A DNA stretch of 64,000 nucleotides from assembly GCF_001039355.2 (NCBI RefSeq), contig NW_019775303.1:215664-279663 (forward strand), in the 5' to 3' direction. Below, one piece after another: positions 12,601-26,900 of this stretch. Made by a program: the position numbers and the translations under genes. The stretch is from Lingula anatina (lineage: Eukaryota > Brachiopoda > Lingulata > Lingulida > Lingulidae). The first letter of the stretch is position 1. Each line of letters begins with the position of its first letter. The notes under the pieces were generated by a model. It was given only the letters and a program-made list of their open reading frames with translations. It was not told the DNA's origin and searched no databases.

Positions 12601-15196
12601 TTTTTAGCAAAAAAATGCCATCATTCATTTCAATTTTTATATATATTTATATATAGTACTGTAGTAATCTATGTAAAGTGGTTATTGCTGTGCAGGAAAG
12701 AAAAAAGATTGTAGTCTATTTGTGTGAGTAACCTGGTGGACCTCAGAAAGCTGGTAACCTGTGACATATTTTCTGTAACTTGCTGCATTAGAGCTTTTTT
12801 TGATAAAGTTTCTCTGGTATTCAAAATTCTCTTATAATTTTATTTGCAGAGTTTAACATGTGAAACTATGAAATGCGTAATGAATTATTTGTAATTGGGC
12901 AGTTATGCATAGTCTTAAAGTTCTTTTATAAATGGCAGGATGAGAAAGACAAAGATAAAAAAGATGATAAGAAGAAGAAAGAGGACAAAAAAGAAGAGAA
13001 GAAAGAAGAAGAAAAGACAGAAGACAAAAAGGAGGAAAAGAAGGACAATTTGGTAGATTTAGCAGCTCATCAAGGTATGATATTAAGAACATTTGTTGAT
13101 AAATTGTGACAACATAAGCTACTGACTTGATGTTTGAATGCTTCAGCAATTTTAAGTTCACCATGATTAATGTTTTCAACATAGTATTGTGATGAAAGTG
13201 TTTTTTCACTTTTTTATTTTCATATCCAGGTGTTGCAGTATTAGGAATTGCTCTGATAGCAATGGGTGAAGATATAGGGGCAGAGATGACTCTCAGAACG
13301 TTTGGAAGTTTGGTATGTTTTCAGAAAGTGACTTTGTGTTTTCAGAGATATGCCAGTGTGATAAGGTAATAATCATAACCCTCACCCTTTCTCTATTAAG
13401 CAAATGTCATTGTGTATTTAATGACACTGTTAACACTATCATTTACAATACCATAGAGAGCTTCTTAATTCTTCTTGATTTAGTATTTTTCTTTGGAATT
13501 ATTATTTATTTGTTTATTTTAGTTGAGATATGGTGAACCAGCTATCAGAAGGGCCGTTCCCCTTGCCCTAGCCCTGGTATCGGCATCCAATCCTAAACTC
13601 CAGATCTTGGATACTCTTAGTAAATTCTCTCATGATAGTGATCCAGAAGTTTCATACAATGCCATTTTAGCTATGGGTATTGTGGGAGCAGGTAAGTGCA
13701 ATATCTTGTAATTTTCACACTTCTATTTTTAAGTATCTTACTTTATATTTTACTTGATATCCAACCACCTTTGAAACTTGAAACCACCTTTAAAACTTCT
13801 TTATATTATTTTTTTAACATGACTGAATTTTTTTTTTTTTTTGAAAATAGGTTAAACTAAGTTTTATAATGATATTTATTTTTGTGAAGGGTTTCTGAAT
13901 TCTTTGATGTAATCAATAAAAAGCATTTTGCACAATTGTCAAGATATGTTTTTATTTTCAGGTACAAACAATGCCAGACTGGCAGCCATGTTACGCCAGT
14001 TAGCAGTGTACCATGGGAAGGACCCTAACAACCTGTTTATGGTGCGTATAGCCCAGGGACTAACCCACATGGGCAAGGGCACGCTGACCACTTGTCCATA
14101 CCACAGTGACCGTACCCTACTCAGCCCAGTGGCAGTGGCAGGACTCATGGCTGTGTTGGTGGCATGTTTGGATGTCAAGACAAGTGAGTTAATGACAGCA
14201 TATTTTGAATTTTTTAATGTTTGAAATGGTTTCAGAATAATTTGTTGATTTTTTTTTCACATTTTTAATAAATAATGCACTCTTTATGTTATTCAAATCT
14301 GCCATATTGGTTGCATGTTTTTATGGAGGTATTCTGAGGGGTATAAATTCCTTTTGTGATTGGCAAGCTTATTAATAAATAAAAATTGAATACCTGTCCT
14401 TAATTTATTTTTCTTTTCCTCTTGTCATCTAGTTATACTTGGTAAATCTCACTATGTACTGTTCAACTTGGTGCCTGCTATTCAACCCAGAATGCTGGTG
14501 ACATTTGATGAAGAGCTAAGACCACTGCCAGTACCTGTAAGAGTTGGACAGGTGAGCTTAAATCCTTCCAATGCTCTAGATGTGTTTAATGTACAAGATA
14601 AAATGTAATTTTTGGGGGGTAAAATAGAATTAAAGAATCTGTCTGCAGAATGAAAGAAAATAAATTTTTATGCACAATATCAGTTTTGTTCCCAATTTTG
14701 TTTTTTAAAGGCTGTAGATGTTGTGGGCCAGGCAGGCAAACCTAAGACTATCACAGGATTCCAGACACACACCACCCCAGTACTGTTAGCATATGGAGAA
14801 AGAGCAGAGCTGGCAACAGAAGAATGTATCCTTTACACTGGTTTACTGTATTCACATGTATTTTTCCTGCTCAGTTAAAACCCATTTCGCTTATTAAGAG
14901 GTACTAGCACTATTTTTAGCCAACAAAACATGCCATATATTTTAAGAAGACACAATGTGTATCTATGGAAAATTTCAATTAAAAAACACTTTATATCAAG
15001 TCCATTTTACTTAGAACAAAAATGACTTAGTTTTGTCATGGGTAGGTAGAAATTTTGTTTCGTTTGTCAAGTAACAAATGTTGATTATTTTGTGTAGAAT
15101 TTCAGAATATTTCTTTGACTGTAATCAGATTTATCCCTCACACCAGTAATGGAAGGTTTTGTTATTCTCAAGAAAAATCCAGACTATGAAGCTTGA
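6633..15196 (+). CDS. PSMD2: 26S proteasome non-ATPase regulatory subunit 2 (Rpn1)
   Basis: Exons: 6633-6716, 7146-7202, 7624-7788, 8167-8288, 8505-8729, 9054-9212, 9421-9565, 9850-10054, 10601-10707, 10951-11078, 11298-11385, 11544-11706, 11953-12054, 12519-12583, 12939-13074, 13230-13312, 13523-13691, 13962-14183, 14433-14551, 14711-14825, 15129-15196. They total 2727 nt, or 908 aa, the same length as I recall for human PSMD2. Rpn1 is the largest base subunit of the 19S regulator and docks ubiquitin receptors and shuttle factors. Visible landmarks are [18 protein letters not shown] near the N-terminus, [20 protein letters not shown] repeats ([53 protein letters not shown]), a Lys/Glu-rich acidic-basic linker in exon 15, and the C-terminal [20 protein letters not shown]. 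The start ATG lies in caacATGGCGG; the frame is open upstream but has no family-like sequence. The last intron has U12-type signals. Confidence 0.98.
7364..7605. repeat. Interspersed repeat in PSMD2 intron 2
   Basis: Runs from cttccaaggaggttatg through ataactcaaaaagtcatgg and ggtggtgacccggatc to ggaggtctgtgctctcgg. I recall very similar repeats scattered through many marine invertebrate genomes; that is memory, not a search. Its ends are approximate and its 3' end abuts the exon 3 acceptor. Confidence 0.5.
14826..15128 (+). other. Candidate U12-type (minor spliceosome) intron, last intron of PSMD2
   Basis: The donor is GTATCCTTTA directly after the exon, a match to the U12 5' splice site RTATCCTTT. 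The 3' end carries TTCTTTGAC about 10 bases before the acceptor AG, one mismatch from the U12 branch-site consensus TTCCTTRAC, with the short branch-to-AG distance typical of minor introns. The intron is phase 1 (Glu-Glu, then Tyr split). The other introns in this gene have ordinary gtaag/gtatg-like donors. Confidence 0.75.
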
Positions 15197-15560
15197 AGAA
15201 CACCTGGTCCCAAAATGAATATGAAAAAATTCGACTTGGACAGAGTAGACATTTAAGTCAGTTGGATGATATATGAACAAAAGTCCTTGCCATCTTGTTT
15301 ACACATTATTTTTGAGGTCTCAGTGCAAGTTGCTGCCAGACAATGTTACTTGCTATCTGTTGCCAGTTATAAGTGTGTGAAAGGGAATGACTGGTTTAAG
15401 TTTATCCAATCTAAATGATTTCAAGCATCAGTCTTCTGAAATGTGAACACTACTCCAGTCCTTTATAGAGCTTGAGTTGAGACAGAGGAACATAAGAAGA
15501 ATGTCCTAAATGTATTGCAAATGCATAACAAAAACTACTGTATGTGATATACATAATGGT

Positions 15561-15566
15561 AATAAA
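15561..15566 (+). terminator. Poly(A) signal of PSMD2
   Basis: AATAAA lies 365 bases after the TGA stop, followed by a T-rich stretch. It is the first canonical signal downstream. Confidence 0.6.
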
Positions 15567-16195
15567 CATTTTATTTGTACAATTAGTTATTTTCTACACT
15601 TTTGAAGTAGAATTATTATTAAATACTTCAAATTGTCAATTAAATTGAATTTTCAAGTTACCACATTTGACAGCTTTCACATGAATCATTATTATCGCAT
15701 ACATCCTGCTAATATAATCTGTATAAAAATACTAAAATGGTACATATCAAACTAATACACATTCTGTTCATGCATTAGTGGAACACAATTGGGATAACCT
15801 ATTCCCACACCTGAAAAAATAACTGGTTTTTTACTTTGATCAAAATCGAGTGGATTTTTAACAGCACAAAATTTAAAGGATCATAATATTCATTTATCAT
15901 ATTGTAATAGTTTAAGTAAACATGTGAACTTCAATGTTCTATCTGTTAATTTGAAATATTCTACCAGAGAGATTACTTTTTTAGCAAAAACAGGAATTCT
16001 TCAGTCCAGGAATAGCCTCTATAAGATTAAAAAAAAAATTGTTCTCAGAAATTTGTATTCATAATAAATATCAGAGTTATACCTGCAGTAAACTAAAAAA
16101 TGTGAGGAAAATGTATTGCCAAAGTGGCTGCTGTTGAATATTAAGTAAAATTGCAGTTTTCATCAAATTTCATCATGGCAAGTTAAGACTACTAT

Positions 16196-16201
16196 TTTAT
16201 T
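16196..16201 (-). terminator. Candidate poly(A) signal of NCKAP1
   Basis: AATAAA on the minus strand, about 150 bases past the NCKAP1 stop. NCKAP1 and PSMD2 converge here. A second minus-strand AATAAA near 15570 would give a longer UTR overlapping the PSMD2 end. Confidence 0.45.
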
Positions 16202-16347
16202 ATCCCCTTTTTATACAGTCTTTTGCACCAAAGGAAACTACCTCGTAGTATCAGTTGATGTTCACTTTCCACTCTAAACTAGTTCCTACACAAGTTGAAT
16301 TTGCCGTGAAATAACTTTGATAATTGGACACAACTGTTTCAATGTCC

Positions 16348-19300
16348 TCACTGTCTTGGTGGCCGGTTGTAGCTATCAGAAGCTTTATAAACAGCATGGT
16401 AAGCATCCCTAAGTAAGACATATGGGAAACAAGACTCCAGCAAGTCCATTGTCAGGAAAGGAGATTCTTGGACAATCTGAAATGAAAAAGTGCAATGATC
16501 TTTATGTTTCACAATTTTAAAATAGGGTGCCTTTCTGGTTTTCTGAATATTATAAGTTTATAATGCAGTGTTCTATAAAAGGATTTCTAAACTGTTATGG
16601 TAGAAATATTTGTCACTTAAAATGATTGAAGTTTTGGGATGCAGCAGAAAGATTTTGACCTTCGCTCATTTATCTCATCCTCCATAACTCACATTTTAAC
16701 CTCCTTATAACTTACCTGGTCCAGTAAAATGTAAACAGACTCCCTGTGTTTAATACTCTCTTTATCCATCTCTTGACCAAGCCTCAACAAACTGGAAGAT
16801 GCAAGCTGAAACAGACAGTACATAGCAGTGTGAACTGTTAATATCATCATTTGTTTTTAGATTATATGTGTAATACATTTCATATAATAACAATTCTAAT
16901 GTGTAGCAAAGTATTTCTTCACCTGCCACTTATCTGCCATTATACACTCATGTATGAAGACAATTATACACTTACAGCTAAGAATTCTTTCAGCCTGTCC
17001 TCCACATCTCCAGGTCCATACACAGTGAACATGGCTCCAGCCAGAGAGTTGATGGCCTTGCCCAGGCAGTGGCTGTTGTTGACGTGACCTTAAGAGATAA
17101 TGTGGAACTGCCATAAATCAAGTAATAACTTTCCCCCATGGAGTAAATACAGAAAGAATACACAAATACATGAATTTAATTTAACAGAAAATGTATTTTT
17201 CAAATGTAAGGTGATATAAATGTATGAGTTGAATATAAGACTTTGGGAATACCAAGCAAAATCTGTATATAATATTTTTTTCAATGTCAACACTTACTTC
17301 ACCAGTTTGATAGTGTTGAGGGTTTGATTTTATTTTTTTCCTCTGAGATATTAAATTGCTACTCAATGGATGCTGTAAATTATACAAGATGATTTACCTT
17401 CCAGAGCTGCTCTAAATGTGGAAGCCTCAGTTCTGGCCAGTTTGGGGAGGGCCACTGCAATAAACACCATCAACAAACAGGACACATTGTATTCATCTTC
17501 TCCTGTTTCTGAAAGGTATATTTATCATTTCCTATGACAAAAGTTACAAGGAGATACTATTGTCATCTTATCTTAAAATATTCTTAGTAAAAAAGGTTAA
17601 GGAGAAATTCAACAATATGCTAATTTGCAAAGAATCTGCAATAAAGAAAAATACAAGTTGGTTTTAAAAGTAAGAATGAAAAGTAACTATTATATAATAC
17701 TTCATTGGAGTGTGCAAAAAGAAGAAAACAAGTTGGCTTAAATAGTAAGAATGAAAAATAACTATTGAATATAATACTTAATTGGAGTGATTCCAAAGGA
17801 TTGTTCATAACTACAGTAATCACTTTACAGACATAAGATAACCTTTACAAACTAAACTACTTTGACAAAATTCAGAAAATAAACATTTCTGGCTTCAACA
17901 CTTACCATTTTTCTGAGCCCTGAGAGCATTGCATAAGGCCGGATCTATGTCACAAGGAAGGCCTGCAGCACTGGCCATTTCATTGACAATCTAAGGTAAA
18001 AAAACTTTTTGAATATTGGAATTTTAAACAGTATTAGTTTCATATGGAATAAACTTTGCCATGTTAAAATTCTGAACTAAGAAAAATCATTGTAAAAAGT
18101 TGAAACCTGAAGCAAAAATTGATCAATGAAGACTTAGACACACAATGACTGTGTTAACTAAAAGCTTGTAGTGATTTGCAGATAGAAATTGCTCTTTTCC
18201 CGAGAGAAATAGTAACACACGTGTTATCTCACACTTTATAAATTTCTCTACTTGAAAGACTCAGCAGTGAAAAAGTGCTTAAAACATTTTATATCTTTAA
18301 AACGAAAGTTAAACACTTTTCAACAGAAGCTATGTTGAATGTGCCAATTTTTATTTCATTTTTTTTCAATAAGACACCTACCAACTTTGTTTGTATACGC
18401 TTGCTCTAAAATAAACAAAAAAGCATTGAAAATAAAGAAACAGAACTGGTAGGGTTATACTACTAAAGTAAAAGCAATTGAACACAGAGCTAGATAGGTA
18501 AGCATCACTATCTGTGCTGAAACAGTTAGCACCAAGTAATAAAAGCACCTGTTAGGAAATTGTTCCAAATGTTCCAAAGTGGGAAAACATCAAAACATCA
18601 AGGTGTCAGGGAGCAAGTTTCAGTAATAATTACCAACATGAGAGTAACGACCAGCATTAAGAAATTAATGAAATAACTGGGTGATCCACAAAAAAAAAAT
18701 CCATCCCATTTCTATTAAATGACCAAGACAGTGAGATTGGAACAAGGAATTATAAAGGGGTGCTAAGAGAAAATAGAGCAGGTATTTTATTATCCTAGTT
18801 GCCAGTTAGATGGTCCACATATAAATGCCATGCAATAGACCCAGCACCAAAGTTGACCTGGCATAATTATCATCAACTGGACAAATCAAATCTATTTGTC
18901 CAATACTATTTAGCTACATCTGTCAAAATTCCACCCAAACTAGAGGCAATAATTTGGTTAAAGCAGAATTGCACTGTTATAAGGAAAAAGCCATGCTTGC
19001 CAAGTTGGAAGCACATCCATGTTACCACAATTAGTGGCACTGAACTTAGCTCTAACTATCAAAGCACATATATTAGTACACATTTAAATGGTAACATAAT
19101 CCACGTTAAGAATGAAACAGCCAACTATAATACTAAAAATCATTAAACAAAACAATGGGCTATTTTACTGGCTTAAAAAAATATCTATTTAACTGTCAGC
19201 ACCTGACTCCGAATGGTTGCCAGCTTCAAATGCATTGTAGGAAAGCCATTATAATTCCATTAATATGCATGTTTATATGTGAATCATTCCAAGTAAAGAA

Positions 19301-20767
19301 GTTGTGCTTATTATCATTATAGCATTTCACAATAAAAATTTGTTGCAAATAAATAAATTTAAGTTTGAATAACATTTGTGCAGCAAAATTTTTCAATTAA
19401 ATTAAAATGTCATAAGGGAGAGTTAAAACAATCTGAATATTTACATAACTTTCATCATAAATTAATCATAATTTATACAAAAATAATATGTAAAAATACA
19501 CTATTAGACGTTAAATTAATTCTACCATAAAACAAATGTATGCAAATTATTTATCACAAAGCTAAGGCATACAACTCAAAAGCACAACATGTTTTCTATC
19601 TGCCATTATCACTGTACAGTGGAAATGAACATTAAAACTATATTTTTCACGCCTTGTATATTACCTGCTTAAAAAGAGGGGAAAGGTATCATCTGATAAT
19701 TGTGTCAATAACTTACCATGTTATCCTGGCCATTGGGAGGATGTTGATGGAAATCACGAACAGATGACAGCAGGAAGGGAACACGTTCTTCAAGTACCTA
19801 GCATGACAATATATTACATTACACTGTAGTAAAATCACATGTACGGGTGTGCATGTGAGTGTGTGTGTATGTGTGTGTGCATGGGTGCATGCATGTGTGT
19901 GTAATTCAGAATGCATACAACAATTTACTGAATAACAAACTCAGAGTAAAAAGGGAAAAAGATGAAAATTGCAGAGGGTATTGTCACACTTGCAAGCAGA
20001 ACTTACGTCTGCCAAGGCTTCCTGAGCCAGTGCTCTAAAGGACAGCAAAACCCCTATGATGGTCATTCTCTGCAGGACACTGTCCACACCTAGAGGAGAC
20101 ATGACCATTAAAACATGAATATAAAAAACCCCAACACACGATTCTATTAAAATTCATGACTACTTAAATGATAATATGGGCTTTGGGGTAATTTCTTATT
20201 ATTTTATTAAGGAGATTAATACTAATAAATACACAGGTTTAAGCAAACTGATTTGCTACTCTTTAAGTCTAAATAAAATGCTGTTAACAGACCTTCATAA
20301 TAACATAAAAGATACTAACTGGTGTTAACAATTTTAACGTACAATAAATTCAACATCAAACAGCACCTCATTCTGATACTGTGTGCCATGCAAAGGATCA
20401 TACAACATTGATTTTCTCCATTAATGCACGTTGTTTATCATTCATACTATAGCAAAAGTGACACATAACAAAGATTTCTAGTTAATATACAAAAATCATG
20501 TGTGAGTCATGAAAGTAAAACATGCAAAAACAACACATAATGTGGGGAATGAAAATGAATAAATAAACTGAAATAGTGACATTTACTTTTTAGCTTTTTC
20601 ATTTTGGATGGGGGTGTTCAACAAAAAAGGATAACTGTTAATCTAAATCTTTGGTGTTAAAATATATTAAACAAATATTGAAATGGAAACCACCTGATTC
20701 TGATTTAAAATTTTCGATCCTTTCTCCTTACACCTCCTTTTCCCTCCCTCTTTCTGACCTACCCTTT

Positions 20768-20801
<34 letters not shown>

Positions 20802-23800
20802 AAAGGGTAGGTCACTTCATCAGAATCATATGGCCAATATCCAGAGAAACTACCACAGTACAACAGTAAAATTGAAGCCTGCTGCCTTGCCCTGCCTATC
20901 ACATTGCTGGCATGCTGGTAAGCACTAGGGAGACAACTAGTGACACCGATGAACTTGAAAGTGAATTACACATTCAGCTTTACTGCTGACATTAAGTTCA
21001 AGTTCATGGGCAAGGCAGAATTGTAACAACTGTAGAATATCAATCTTACTTGTGGCCGTTTTGGGTTCTTGCAAATATCAAAGGAAAGGAAGTTACATCA
21101 CATAAAGATATTACTGCTATTTTCAATACATATTCCAGTTTAAAGTTAAACAATAATTGGGTGGTAGAAGAATTTGGAACCATGACTCTTTACCACTTGC
21201 TGATCCAAAATTATGCTCTGCCAAAATTGTAAATAAAAGTTAATGTACTTCATTTGCTGAACATTATCTCAACAGAATTATTATTTTGTCCTTTGCTCTG
21301 GGTCCCACAATTTGCTTGCATATAACAAAACAAAAATTGCATCCAAAATATCACATTCTTCAAAGATTATTAAAATATCTGGTCATAATGCTAAATAACA
21401 TCAAAGCAAGCTTATCCTAAAATATTGTTGAAGGCTTGGCACAAATACATCAATTGTTCCAGTTTTCCAATCTAACTAGTTGCTTCACTAAACCTTCACA
21501 AATGAAAATGAAATCTTTATCCCTCAATTGTCTTCATAACAAAAACAAAATTTTCATAGAACCTCATGTTCAATCTTTTTTATTTTCTCTTCCGCTACAC
21601 TTTACAAATCCACTCAAATAACTCAATAATCCTTCCACTTATCAGCTGTCATTGGCAAATGTGTACTAAAGTTAAAAATTACTACTCTTCCTATCTTTAG
21701 ATTTGTCAAAACTATACTTAACCTAATTAATGATTAGATATAAAAATCAATTGCAAAGCTAATTTTTTTAATTTCAGAGAGATATTCAATTCAAATTGTT
21801 CAGAAAAAATTTTGAAAATGAATGTTGTCCATCTTTAACTGCAGTCAAATATAATCTGGAATCAAATGTTTTAGTTAAATTTTCTTATATACCAATATAA
21901 AGTGTTCTAAATATGAATTAGTTTGATCTAAAATGTGTATAATACGTTTTAAGTCTTTATATATCTCTTTCATAAAAACATCTATTAAACTGTCAAAGGT
22001 ATGGATTAAATTTTTTTAGTTCATTAAGCTTTTCACTTACTTTGTAACCTCCTAAATAGCTCTCTCATTTGTTCTGGTTTATCAAAACTTGTCCTTAGCT
22101 GGCTTAAAACCTCCTTGTTCACTACTACTAATTTCTGGAGACAAAAGTCACAATTACAATTTAAATCAAAATATGTTTGGAAATAATTACAAACTTTTGA
22201 TAGCAAGTACTGAGTCATGTATAGAAAGAAATATCATAACATCTTTAAGGAAATAAAAATATCAATGTAGATAAAAAAATTATCTATAATAGAAGTAAAT
22301 CGAGAAACAATTTCAAATTTCCTACAAACCCCCCTACCTTGAGCTCTTCCACTTGACTGGAGATGTGCCACATGAGTCTCTCACTAAGGTACTTCATGCC
22401 ATAGGGACCTATCAACTCTGCCAGGGCACGCAGCTCTGAAATGTAAAACAGTCACATTATGTTAACCTAGAACCAGACAGACATGAGAACATCTTACACA
22501 GCACCAACATCCCTTTTTAAACTTTTTACATCAGTTTTGTTTTATCAACTACTATTTCTGATCAATGCATGTAATGCTTCCTACCCATGATGTCAGCATA
22601 TTCTTCAGCTGTGAAAGGAAGTTTTTCTTCTGAGGACAAACTGACAAAAGCCTTCTGATTGGGTGAGTAGACTATGTGTCCAGAACTCACTTGTCTCATT
22701 AACACCTCCAAATACCTGGTGGGGAAGGAGATATATACAATACATGATACATTATAATATACAGCCATGCTGGGTGGGTATGATGTGACTTTATGTTTGG
22801 AAAAGATTTTAATGTAATAATATGATTAAATGAATTCAAATCTGAGATTATTGACTTTAACACCTTATGATGAAATAACTAGTATTTATATTGCAAAGAT
22901 GAGCTGTTTTCATCAATCTCAAATCTGTTTAATTTTATTCAATATAAAATCAAGTGTCAACAATTTTATTATTTTGACATAATTTTGAGAATCAGCATTT
23001 TATCTAGCAAAACACTGCAAGGTTATTGTGTAATAAAAGTAACCTACCAGTTTGTATAAATGGAAGTGATAGTTTTTTCACCTGTGAAACTATCATTGGC
23101 TTGTGTCTGCTGTGGCAATACATTGTTGAAAATTCTGGCTATATCAACATGAACTGAAACAATGAGATATACTAATTATCTTCCAATGAGCATGACACAC
23201 CATAATACTACAGGATGAGTTATCTTTATAAATAAGATTCTGCCTTCAGGAAGCCAGAAAAGAAAAAAATATTCTGTTAATACATATTCAACTACTGTAG
23301 AGTGAAGATAATGAGATGTATGACTCCACACAACAAAAATTAACAGAATAACACAATGATATGCAAGTTTCGATTCATTTTAAGTTTTATTTTAGCCTGC
23401 TGTTTAATCTGACCAAAATGTGTATTACCGTAGTTTTCTATGCTCTGCAGCACATTCATTATTGCTTTGACACTGTTCAATAGTTCAGAAGGTTTTGCAA
23501 TCTCACTGGTTTCAGGATTGAACATCATCATCCCAACCAATGCTCTGAAAGAGACATTTAAGTAAATATTATATAACTTGCAGATATTAAAAAACAACTT
23601 GCAAAAATCTTGCACATTATTAAGAGGATGAAATTAACAGAAAAGGACAGCAAGATGATGATAATGATATCTTACTTAATATGATATGATATGATATGGT
23701 ATGATAATTTGTTCTTTCTGCAACAGACCTCATCAGAAAACTGAATGTTACACAGCTTTTTTAAAACCTTAAAAATGCAATACTTTAAAATCTTTTAAAT

Positions 23801-23845
23801 TCATTTTATCAAATATAATTTTTAATACAAAAGTTTAACTTTCAG

Positions 23846-23924
<79 letters not shown>

Positions 23925-26900
23925 TTTCTCTCACTTCTTACAATCAAATACTAAATCCTATATCTAAACAGAAACACAGTTTGTTGTTGATCTTACTTAT
24001 TAAATCTGGTCTCTAGATGTTGGATAAAGAACTCTCTGGGTACAAAGCCATGTTCCCATACTTGTATAATACTGCAGTAGTTAAGAGCATAGCACAACTC
24101 TGTCAGGGCCATGTGGAGCTTGTCCATTCTAAAAAACAAATCGGTAATTTAGTCATACATGAAAACATCAAAATTCATTGTGGCAAAATAATAAATTCTG
24201 GTTTAACTTTGAAAAGTAAAATACTTTTCAACAATTGACATTTTCATTAATGAATTCAACTCTTCTAAAATGATTCAGAAATTTCAACAATAAAAGGGGA
24301 ATTCCATTCAACAGATTCACACACTTCTATACACACCTTACAATTCTAGTTTTTTTCAGGGGAGATCAGCTGTACATACTGAAGGTAAGTTCAACTGATG
24401 TATGTATGACTGGGGTTTAAGCACCAGACTTGATAAAACAGACCTTGTAAAATCTTCCCTATTCCTTCTGTAGCTTTCAGTTCCTGGTTTGACCATCTCC
24501 TGTCCTGCCTGCTTCTTCTTGTCTCTCCTCTTCTTGTTCTGGTAAACCTGGGCCAGCTGGGCAGCACAATTCTTGGGAAGAAGCTGAAACACAAATAATT
24601 TCACTATATATTATTCTGGTATCTTGTAAAAACTCCAGCACAACTAATGGTCTGTATCCAAACATCTTTACATCTTTTGAGCATTTAGAGCTTCAACTGG
24701 CTAATGCAACATATGGAGCCATTAAATTTGAGAGACAATTTAAGCAAGACAGATAAACTTCAGTGTCCGTGCTACCAATACTGCTTGCACTTAGAAAGAA
24801 GATATGCACCCCCCCCCCCCCACCACACACACACACACACACCAATAAAAATATCACTGCTTACCTTGTCAGCTAGCATGCACTGTTCCTCACATATAAA
24901 GGTGATGATCTGGTTCACCTCCTCAGACATTTCCTTCAGGAACCAGTTGGCGTACTGGATGCTGGTTGTGCCAATGGAGTGGCGCTTATTTCAAATTATA
25001 TTTTAAATGTTAAATTTTTGAATTTTTTAAAAGGATATATGATCATTTTGCTATTTATATTTTCTTTTTAAAGGCAAGATGTTTTAAATTATTTTCTACA
25101 AAAGTCTCTGGTATTCAGTATTCAGTATAGTGCTAAAAGAGCATAATTAATTTCTCTCTATGTATTGGATGATCCAATTAAACATCATACTAATATTGAG
25201 CTTATGAAATAAAAATTTTAATATCTTTACTTCCTCATAAAAGACAAATGCAGTGTAGCTAACATTAACATTTTTCAAATATATATATTAAACATACAAA
25301 ACCCAGTGACTCACTAAATCTGATTTTACTCACCTCTTCTGGACAAAGTTCGTGTGTAGCATTCATGAAGTGAGCACAGACCAAGGGGAAGGCAATGCTG
25401 AACCTGTGCTGGGCTGGCAGCTCCATACATTGCTTGAACTGGAGCTCAAATATGGTGGTATGAAAACTGACCATGAAAAATATGACAGTTATGTTTTATT
25501 AACGTTCAGAAAGCAGTTTAATCTTATTGGCATGTATTCATAATTTAAAATGAATTTAAAGCTTTAAAGAGACTATTTTACACAATTCTAGGCTTAAACT
25601 AGCGTGTAAAATCCCTACAATATGCTTCAATTGACAGAAAAACCAATTAAGTGATTTGACTACATCAATAATTTTCACATGTAAACCCAGCAATAGATAA
25701 TCTGCATGTGCATCTCCACAAAACTTAAAAGTGGTACCAGTGAGATCACACTCACCAATAAGTGGATAGATCAGATGTTTCTATCAGCATCTCATCTAAG
25801 TAGTCTACCATCTTGGAATGGAAGATGACAGTATTCATATGTCTGGCTAGATTCCTGTGTTCTAAAAGGTTGAAGCCTGCCTTCCCAATACTAGTGTAGG
25901 CCTACAGGAGAAAATTAATAAAACATATTTACCTGCTGTTACTTAAAACAAACTGACATAAAACAGCTAACAGAAATGCCAATACTATAATGAATGGCCT
26001 CTATTGTGGAAATATTTAAGAGTGAAATGAGAATTGTGCACAAAAATGANNNNNNNNNNNNNNNNNNNNNNNNNNNNNNNNNNNNNNNNNNNNNNNNNNN
26101 NNNNNNNNNNNNNNNNNNNNNNNNNNNNNNNNNNNNNNNNNNNNNNNNNNNNNNNNNNNNNNNNNNNNNNCCCCCCCCCACACACACACACACACACCAA
26201 TAAAAATATCACTGCTTACCTTGTCAGCTAGCATGCACTGTTCCTCACATATAAAGGTGATGATCTGGTTCACCTCCTCAGACATTTCCTTCAGGAACCA
26301 GTTGGCGTACTGGATGCTGGTTGTGCCAATGGAGTGGCGCTTATTTCAAATTATATTTTAAATGTTAAATTTTTGAATTTTTTAAAAGGATATATGATCA
26401 TTTTGCTATTTATATTTTCTTTTTAAAGGCAAGATGTTTTAAATTATTTTCTACAAAAGTCACTGGTATTCAGTATTCAGTATAGTGCTAAAAGAGCATA
26501 AATAATTTCTCTCTATGTATTGGATGATCCAATTAAACATCATACTAATATTGAGCTTATGAAATAAAAATTTTAATATCTTTACTTCCTCATAAAAGAC
26601 AAATGCAGTGTAGCTAACATTAACATTTTTCAAATATATATATTAAACATACAAAACCCAGTGACTCACTAAATCTGATTTTACTCACCTCTTCTGGACA
26701 AAGTTCGTGTGTAGCATTCATGAAGTGAGCACAGACCAAGGGGAAGGCAATGCTGAACCTGTGCTGGGCTGGCAGCTCCATACATTGCTTGAACTGGAGC
26801 TCAAATATGGTGGTATGAAAACTGACCATGAAAAATATGACAGTTATGTTTTATTAACGTTCAGAAAGCAGTTTAATCTTATTGGCATGTATTCATAATT

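Noticed and set aside
12853-13209. 118-aa minus-strand Ser/Leu/Phe-rich frame
   Set aside because: Antisense of the Lys/Glu-rich PSMD2 exon 15.
18799-19146. 115-aa open frame on the plus strand
   Set aside because: Antisense to an NCKAP1 intron, no recognisable domain, ordinary AT-rich composition and no splice or promoter support.
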